DNA of 60,682 bases from SZAS-103 sp043747745 (GTDB taxonomy: Bacteria > Pseudomonadota > Gammaproteobacteria > Xanthomonadales > Xanthomonadaceae). Made by a program: the position numbers and the translations under genes. The stretch spans positions 1 through 60,682 of the forward strand of contig JAYTOP010000090.1 of the NCBI GenBank assembly GCA_043747745.1. The letters run 5' to 3'. Within the stretch, counting starts at the first letter, position 1, and each line of letters begins with the position of its first letter. The notes under the pieces were generated by a model. It made no database searches. It was not told the origin of the DNA and saw nothing but the letters and a program-made list of their open reading frames with translations. This document shows positions 55,601 to 60,682 of the stretch, piece after piece.

Positions 55601-56955
55601 GAGCACGCGGTATCGAAGCGCAACCAACCACGAGGCGGCGTCGACGCTGGCCGCGTGTATTGGGGACGATCGCCGCATTGTCGATCGTCGGCATCGTCGT
55701 GGTCTTGCACTACCTGCAGCCCGCGCGGTTAACCGCATTGATCCTTGCCCGGGCCGGCAGCGCGTTGCACCTCCAATTGCGTACCACCGGACCCGGCAGC
55801 TATGCGTTGCGTCCGGAACCGCGCCTGGTGCTTCCGGGCTTGAGCGCGAAAATCCCGGGCGCGAACGCGCCATTCTTTCGCAGCGGCCAGGTCGAACTCG
55901 CGCTGCCCTGGTCCACATTGCGCGGCCGCAGCGCCGACATCAGCAGCATCGTGCTGAAGTCGCCCGACCTCGACCTGCCCGCCATGCAAACCTGGCTGGC
56001 GACGATGCCGACGAGCAATGCACCATTCAAGTTTCCACGCCTGACCGGCGGTTTGCAGATCAGCGACGGCACCCTGCGCGGCACGCATTGGCGGATCGAG
56101 CATGCGGATGTCGCTTTGCCAGCGCTAGCCGACGGCAAACCCATGACGCTGGATGCGAGCGGCAATCTCGTGCGCGACGCGATCGTCTCCAGATTCGCAC
56201 TGACCATGGCTGCAACGCCTGCCGGTGTCGGCCAGGGCCTGCGCATCGATGGCGCGCATATCGCATTCACGTCGGATGGCGAACTGCCCTCGCTGACAGC
56301 GAATGGCAGCTTGCTCGCCGCCGACCACTTCGCGGTCGATTTCGCCGGGGCGATCCAGCGCATGCCGTCGAACTGGGCAGCAGCGATCGATACATCGTTC
56401 GCAAAACCCGGCGACACGCCGTTCTCGATCGTTCTCGACGATGGCGCACCGACCCCGACTGCGACCAATGCAATCCAGATCGCAACCGCACAACAAACCC
56501 TGCGATTGAAACTCACGCTGGGCGATTCCAAGCGACAACCTGCACTCACGCTCAAGGGCGAAGCGAGCAACGGAGTGGTCCTGGAGGCGAGCTTGCATGG
56601 GCAACTCAGTCGCTGGCCGGATGCATGGCCCGGACTTTCGCCCCTACTGGCATCGAACGCAGCGCCGATCGTGTTCGATGCGAATTATCAAGGATCGTTC
56701 TTCCTGAGCGCGCCGATCGTTCTCGACGTGAAGCGTGCCGCCACGTCATTGCAGGGAAGGTTACGCATTGCCGATGTCCGCGCATGGATCAAGCGGAAAT
56801 TCGACACACCGCTGCCGCCGATCGAGGCCACACTCAGCACGCCGCAGATCGACGTCGGTGGAATGCAGTTGCACGGCGTGCGGATGGATATCCGCGATGA
56901 CGCCGTCGCGCCTGTGCAGTCCGCGACGACGCCAGCGACCCCGCCGAAGTCGTGA
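55597..56955 (+). CDS. AsmA-like inner-membrane/periplasmic protein
   Basis: 452 residues from a GTG. A basic N-terminus (TTRRRRRWPRVLG) and one TM (LGTIAALSIVGIVVVLHYL) precede a long beta-rich periplasmic part. AsmA-like features are LVLPGLSAKIPGANAPFFRS, LPWSTLRG near residues 80-110 and RFPRLTGGL-type strands. AsmA proteins are bridge-like lipid-transfer or outer-membrane biogenesis factors. The gene overlaps both ftsY and mutY by 4 nt, placing it in a tight operon. Confidence 0.75.
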
Positions 56956-58001
56956 GCACTGCGTCCGGATCGGTCCTGGCCGCGCGCCTGCTGGCGTGGT
57001 TCGACATCCATGGCCGCCACGACCTGCCCTGGCAACATCCGCGCAGCGCGTATCGCGTGTGGCTGTCGGAGACGTTGCTGCAACAGACCCAGGTCGCGGT
57101 CGTCACCCCGTATTTCCAGCGTTTCATCGCGGCGCTGCCCGACCTCGCTGCACTTGCCGAAGCACCGCTCGACGACGTGCTCGCGCTGTGGTCCGGGCTC
57201 GGCTATTACAGCCGCGCGCGGCGGTTGCAGCAGACCGCGCAGATCTGCATGCGCGATCACGGCGGCGCATTGCCGCGCGACTTCGATGCCCTGCTCGCAC
57301 TGCCCGGCATCGGACGCTCGACTGCCGGCGCGATCCTCGCGCTCGCGCACGATCTGGCGTATCCAATCCTCGACGGCAACGTACGCCGCGTGCTGTGCCG
57401 ACATCGCGGCGTGCGCGGCTGGCCCGGCAGCGCCGCGACGCAGAAGGAACTCTGGCGCATCGCCGCAGAACAACTGCCTGATGTGCGCGCCGCCGGCTAC
57501 ACGCAGGCGCTGATGGATCTCGGCGCGACCGTCTGTACGCCGACCAGACCGGCTTGCCCATCCTGCCCGTTGCGCGCCGACTGCATCGCGTTGCGCGACG
57601 GCACCATCGCGCAGCTTCCCGAAACGAGGCCGTCGAAAGCGTTGCCCGAGCGCGAAGTGTATGTGCTGGTTGCGCGCGATCGCCATGGCCGCACGCTCTT
57701 GCAGCGGCGTCCACCTGTCGGCGTGTGGGCATCGTTGTGGTCGCTGCCCGAAGCGCAAGGCATCGACGATGCGCAACGCTGGCTGCAGCAGCACGCGCGC
57801 ACCGGATCGTTCGAGAAATTGCCTTCGATCCGCCACACCTTCAGCCATTTCCGCTTGTACATCCATCCGTTGCTCTGGCGCGACGCGACCGCACGCGATG
57901 CGATCGGCGATACTGACGAACTGCGCTGGCAACCATCCGACAAGCTGGTCGCGATCGCCCTGCCCGCGCCCGTCCGCAAACTGCTGGAGGAATTGCCCTG
58001 A
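56952..58001 (+). CDS. mutY: A/G-specific adenine glycosylase
   Basis: 349 residues from a GTG (MSTASGSVLAARLLAWFD). Catalytic Glu is in SETLLQQTQV, the helix-hairpin-helix is LPGIGRSTAGAIL, and Asp is in LDGNVRRVL. The [4Fe-4S] ligands are C-x6-C-x2-C-x5-C (CTPTRPACPSCPLRADC). The C-terminal NUDIX-like domain (about 235-349) recognises 8-oxoG. It removes A opposite 8-oxoG. It abuts yggX, as in E. coli. Confidence 0.97.
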   Translation: MSTASGSVLAARLLAWFDIHGRHDLPWQHPRSAYRVWLSETLLQQTQVAVVTPYFQRFIAALPDLAALAEAPLDDVLALWSGLGYYSRARRLQQTAQICMRDHGGALPRDFDALLALPGIGRSTAGAILALAHDLAYPILDGNVRRVLCRHRGVRGWPGSAATQKELWRIAAEQLPDVRAAGYTQALMDLGATVCTPTRPACPSCPLRADCIALRDGTIAQLPETRPSKALPEREVYVLVARDRHGRTLLQRRPPVGVWASLWSLPEAQGIDDAQRWLQQHARTGSFEKLPSIRHTFSHFRLYIHPLLWRDATARDAIGDTDELRWQPSDKLVAIALPAPVRKLLEELP

Positions 58002-58282
58002 TGCCGCGCACCGTGTTCTGCATGAAGGAACAACGTGAAACCGATGGTCTGGATTTCGTGCCGTGGCCCGGTGAACTCGGCCAGCGCGTCTATGCGCAAA
58101 TCGGCAAGCCAGCATGGGCTGCATGGCTCGCGCACCAGACGATGCTGATCAACGAAAACCGGCTGTCGCCGCTCGACCGGAAACACCGCGCATTCCTTGA
58201 AGAGGAGATGCAGAAATTCCTGTTCGGCGGCGATGCGGAAAAGCCTGCGGGTTACGTTCCGCCGCTGCCCGAAGCCGGCTGA
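58001..58282 (+). CDS. yggX: Fe(II)-trafficking/oxidative damage protection protein
   Basis: 93 residues with MPRTVFCMKEQRETDGLDF, including the conserved Cys7, and NENRLSPLDRKHRAFLEEEM and QKFLFGG at the end of the fold. It protects iron-sulfur enzymes from oxidation. It follows mutY with the stop and start sharing one base. The last 31 nt overlap the end of the convergent lipoprotein gene. Confidence 0.97.
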   Translation: MPRTVFCMKEQRETDGLDFVPWPGELGQRVYAQIGKPAWAAWLAHQTMLINENRLSPLDRKHRAFLEEEMQKFLFGGDAEKPAGYVPPLPEAG

Positions 58283-58767
58283 GCCGACGGCCCGGCCGGC
58301 GCCTTGTCCGGCTTAGCATCCGTCGGAACGCCCTGCGCCTTGCGTTCGCGATCGACACGCCTGAGCAAGGCCGCATCTACAGGACGAATCTGTTCGATGC
58401 GGCAAGGAATCGGATTGTCACGCGCGATCACGCTGTCGAAACCGCTCGACACCCGGCCGAACGTCGACGTGAGTTTGAGGAACGGATCGAAATCGATATT
58501 GCGACAGGTTCCGTTGAGATGCAGCAACCACGCCGAGCGCGGGCCGGTGAACACCAGCAGGTCGCTCTGCCCGATTGGCTCGAACGAACTCATGCTCATG
58601 TAATGGAACGACGGGACCGACTGGCCTGCGATCGCCGTGACCTCGGCGAGCCGACGCGCATCCTCGACGTTGGGCTGCGTGGTGGCACAGCCTGCAACTG
58701 CGCAAGACAACACGAACGCGATGCCGACCCGGGACCAATGACGCGAAGTGGCGATGGAAGCGTTCAT
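58252..58767 (-). CDS. DUF6491-like lipoprotein
   Basis: 171 residues from MNASIATSRHWSRVGIAFVL. The lipobox is VAGC (Cys then ATTQPN). The domain has SFHYMSMSSFEPIGQSDLLV, YRNID-type TCRNIDFDPFLK and a cysteine pair (GTCRN, IPCRIEQ), matching small DUF6491-type lipoproteins of xanthomonads. A charged Pro-rich tail follows. Function unknown. It overlaps yggX tail to tail. Confidence 0.75.
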   Translation of the reverse strand: MNASIATSRHWSRVGIAFVLSCAVAGCATTQPNVEDARRLAEVTAIAGQSVPSFHYMSMSSFEPIGQSDLLVFTGPRSAWLLHLNGTCRNIDFDPFLKLTSTFGRVSSGFDSVIARDNPIPCRIEQIRPVDAALLRRVDRERKAQGVPTDAKPDKAPAGPSAQPASGSGGT

Positions 58768-58937
58768 GGTCGGCTCCGAAGCAGGCGTGTAACGAGACCA
58801 TACGCCCGGATCCAGTACGCGAGATGCCACCGGATCGCGCACGCTCAGCCGCAATTCACCTACCGCGGCTTGCTCCGGTTCCGCATGCCGTCTATCATTC
58901 ACGGCTGCTGTCGCACCGGCCCTGCCCGCGCGACCAC

Positions 58938-59013
58938 GGCCGGGTAGCTCAGTTGGTAGAGCAGGGGATTGAAAATCCCCGTGTCGGCGGTTCGATTCCG
59001 TCCCCGGCCACCA
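58938..59013 (+). tRNA. tRNA-Phe(GAA)
   Basis: 76 nt including CCA. The acceptor GGCCGGG pairs with CCCGGCC, the anticodon stem-loop is GGGGA-TTGAAAA-TCCCC with anticodon GAA, and the T-loop is TTCGATT. The accessory segment to the right begins directly after its 3' end, so this is a likely attachment site. Confidence 0.97.
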
Positions 59014-59142
59014 TTTTCTGCAACAAAATCAACGATTTACACGGCTCTGTGTTCGAGCCTATTCCGGCAAATCCCTCTGCGGTGCCGCTACGGTTCCCTG
59101 CGATGGCGGGTTTTGGAGGGGTTGCAGTTGTTTTTGACCCTC

Positions 59143-59574
59143 TCAAAACAGCGCCAGTTGGGGGCGCTCGCTCTGCATCCGTGCCCGCGTGTCCAGGATC
59201 GCTTGCTCCAGCGCCTGCAGCTTGGAGTTGCCGTAGCTGATATGGGCGCACTTCAAGCTGAGGGACATGTGCAGCGCGCCCAGCGGGTTGTTGGTCGAGG
59301 AGATCGTGATGTCGTAGTCGCTGAGCGCTTCCAGCTTCCGGCTGCGGATGTCCAGGTAGCGGGCCAGGTCGGCCTGCAGCTCGTCGGCGACTAGGTTCCT
59401 GCGGGCTTCCAGCTTCGCCAACCGATCATCCAGACCCTGCGGAATCCCATCGAGCACACAGCCCGGATCAAACTTCTGGCGGCACCCGACTTCCTCCGGA
59501 TCGGGGAACGCTGCAAGGCAGACTTGAACGGCGTCCGGATCGGTGGCGGCGCGGAGTGCTTCGGCGGGGGTCAT
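59143..59574 (-). CDS. Accessory-region hypothetical protein
   Basis: 143 residues from MTPAEALRAATDPDAVQVCL. Its central part is helical and coiled-coil-prone (LDDRLAKLEARRNLVADELQ), and it ends RARMQSERPQLALF, the kind of tail often seen on small plasmid or ICE proteins. It has no recognised domain and is soluble. It is first on the minus strand after tRNA-Phe, in the same direction as the DUF6573-like remnant. The identification as a mobile-element gene is inferred from context. Confidence 0.6.
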   Translation of the reverse strand: MTPAEALRAATDPDAVQVCLAAFPDPEEVGCRQKFDPGCVLDGIPQGLDDRLAKLEARRNLVADELQADLARYLDIRSRKLEALSDYDITISSTNNPLGALHMSLSLKCAHISYGNSKLQALEQAILDTRARMQSERPQLALF

Positions 59575-59729
59575 CGGGGTGCTCCTTGGGTGGCGTGCTT
59601 GAAAAAGCCTCGGCATCAGGAGCCGCTTGCACCTCGGGCCGGAACGTCAGAGGAGGACGCGGAGCGTTGCCAGCCGCACCGCCGGGGCTACGGTTCTTGC
59701 GCCACCCGGACCTGCCACGCTGGCCGCTC

Positions 59730-60131
59730 CTAGTCCTCCCCTTCCATCAGGATCGTCGCGACGGCCTGGCCCGCGGCGTCTCCAGGTCCGATCATCAACG
59801 TGAGCCGCTGGGGCTCTGCCGTATAGCCCTCTCCATGCGGCACCCGCAGGACGGTGAACGCCGTCTGCGATCCCTCCAGAGAACGGCGGGCGGCACAGCC
59901 GGCCATCCACAAGACATCCCAGAGCCTGCCCACTTCATCCTGACCGGCGTTCTGCCGGGATTCGTCCTCCGGACTCCATTCCACGCAATCCGCCCACGCT
60001 GCCGCCGTGAGGGCCATCGGGCACTTGAAGCCTGCCTGTCTTGCGAGGTCTTGCGGGACAGCCACTAGCACGCCATCTTCCAAGGCCTAGGCGCGGGTGT
60101 ATGCGTAAATAAGATCAGCGGCATCGAACAT
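59730..60131 (-). pseudogene. DUF6573-like protein broken by one TAG
   Basis: From ATG at 60129-60131 the frame reads MFDAADLIYAYTRA, then TAG at 60087-60089, then continues in the same frame ALEDGVLVAVPQDLARQAGF, ALTAAAWADCVEWSPEDES, QDEVGRLWDVLWMA and an acidic end. This matches the DUF6573 pattern found on plasmids and ICEs, where YTRAQA is usual, so the TAG most likely replaces a Gln codon. Translation could restart at TTG (60083) giving 117 residues. Function of the family is unknown. Confidence 0.75.
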
Positions 60132-60469
60132 TTTTATCTCCAGGGTGGGCCTGTGTGCAGGCCGGGATGAGCCATTCCGGCATGGAAAACCGACGCCCTG
60201 CCGGCGGCCGCGGTCAAGGGAGGAAGCGGGAGGCTGGCGCGGGCTGGAGCTGGCGACGACACGGGCCGGGAGCGACCCTTGACCGGAGAAGGCCGCAGGC
60301 AGGGTAGCTCTGGATTCCGGGCTCTTGTTGGCCTTGTCCCTTGCGTTCTCTTACGTCGGGGCGTGCGCGATTGCGAGCTTCTCCCGCTCGGTACTTGACA
60401 CAACATTCTGTTCACCATCAGAGTGGGGAGCGACATCCAAAGACAGCCCACCTGACCGGAGTCAACCCT
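60132..60469. other. Intergenic region with long-range inverted repeat
   Basis: 338 bp with no credible gene on either strand. GGTCAAGGG at 60212-60220 and its exact complement CCCTTGACC at 60276-60284 frame a purine/GC-rich segment that could fold as an RNA. TTGACA at 60395-60400 could be a -35 for the rightmost gene, but no good -10 follows. Confidence 0.45.
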
Positions 60470-60682
60470 ATGACCAAGGCGAAAAAATCCACCACGATTC
60501 CGCAAAAATACACGCCAGAGGAAGAGTTAGAAGCGTCGGAAGCCTTCCGCAAAGCGAAAGATAAACAGGAAGCAATCGAACGTTCCCGCTTTTATCATTC
60601 CTTCGCCGAGACCAAGCAGAAAATCGTGGCCCATCAAGCAAAATGGGAACGCACACAGCGAGCCGAACTGATCCGGCTGCTG
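60470..60682 (+). CDS. Partial accessory-region protein, unknown
   Basis: At least 71 residues, open to the window edge. The start is MTKAKKSTTIPQKYTPEEEL, with CCGGAG about 9 nt upstream. The visible part is charged and predicted helical or coiled-coil (AFRKAKDKQEAIERS, ETKQKIVAHQAKWERTQRAE). Its composition is lower in GC than the core genes, supporting horizontal origin. I do not recognise the family. The C-terminus lies outside the window. Confidence 0.6.
   Translation, partial: MTKAKKSTTIPQKYTPEEELEASEAFRKAKDKQEAIERSRFYHSFAETKQKIVAHQAKWERTQRAELIRLL

Noticed and set aside
60134..60505. Minus-strand frame in the gap before the last gene
   Set aside because: Pro/Arg-rich, no motif, overlaps the start of a better plus-strand gene and lies in structured non-coding sequence.

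Overview
The window is a GC-rich gammaproteobacterial chromosome segment. Gene content and gene order point to the order Xanthomonadales (Lysobacterales), probably the Lysobacteraceae or Rhodanobacteraceae. The evidence is the run thrS-infC-rpmI-rplT-pheS-pheT-ihfA-merR-tRNA-Pro, the fimT-pilV-pilW-pilX-pilY1-pilE minor-pilin operon, petABC followed by sspA-sspB, a DUF1631 gene beside nadC, and many short palindromic intergenic repeats. The assignment comes from reading the sequence; no database search was run.

Layout. 1-1.5 kb: a decayed island next to tRNA-Pro(GGG), made of a tyrosine integrase that has lost its catalytic C-terminus fused to an ABC ATPase cut off after its signature motif. 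2-10 kb (minus): the translation operon, with a non-AUG infC start and a possible threonine attenuator ahead of thrS. 10.3-12 kb (plus): a translationally coupled class IV aminotransferase and sulfotransferase-like pair. 12.2-15 kb (minus): tRNA-Val, a VTT-domain membrane protein and uvrB. 15-24.5 kb: a lone fimT, tRNA-Asn and the type IV pilus minor-pilin/pilY1 operon. 24.6-30.5 kb: ppnN, marC, an SDR and grxD, then sodB, then purK-purE. 30.6-34 kb (plus): Trm112-like, DUF1631 and nadC. 34-40 kb (minus): an FHA protein, sspB-sspA, the cytochrome bc1 operon petABC and a lytic transglycosylase. 40-41.6 kb: miaB.

41.6-46 kb is the most rearranged part. It holds a 145-bp MITE-like element, a lower-GC gene for a secreted cysteine-containing protein, and a higBA toxin-antitoxin cassette lying between two copies of the 3' end of an ABC-2 permease gene. 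Behind these is a decaying hlyD-ATPase-permease operon in which the ATPase is intact, the permease has two in-frame TAG codons, and the adaptor has deletions, a frameshift and another TAG. 46-59 kb returns to core genes: phoH-ybeY, a GST, a PsiF protein, the tightly overlapped ferredoxin-ggt-MBL-TMEM43-like operon, coaD-rsmD, ftsY, and an AsmA-like gene with mutY and yggX. From tRNA-Phe (58.9 kb) to the right edge the sequence changes to accessory genes of plasmid/ICE type, including a DUF6573-like gene broken by one TAG and an unrecognised gene running off the end.

How the parts fit. The core blocks are housekeeping functions: translation, DNA repair, envelope and electron transport, cofactor synthesis and pilus biogenesis. 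Novelty sits at tRNA-linked accessory edges (tRNA-Pro, tRNA-Phe) and in the 41.6-46 kb block. No CRISPR array, rRNA gene or complete prophage was seen.
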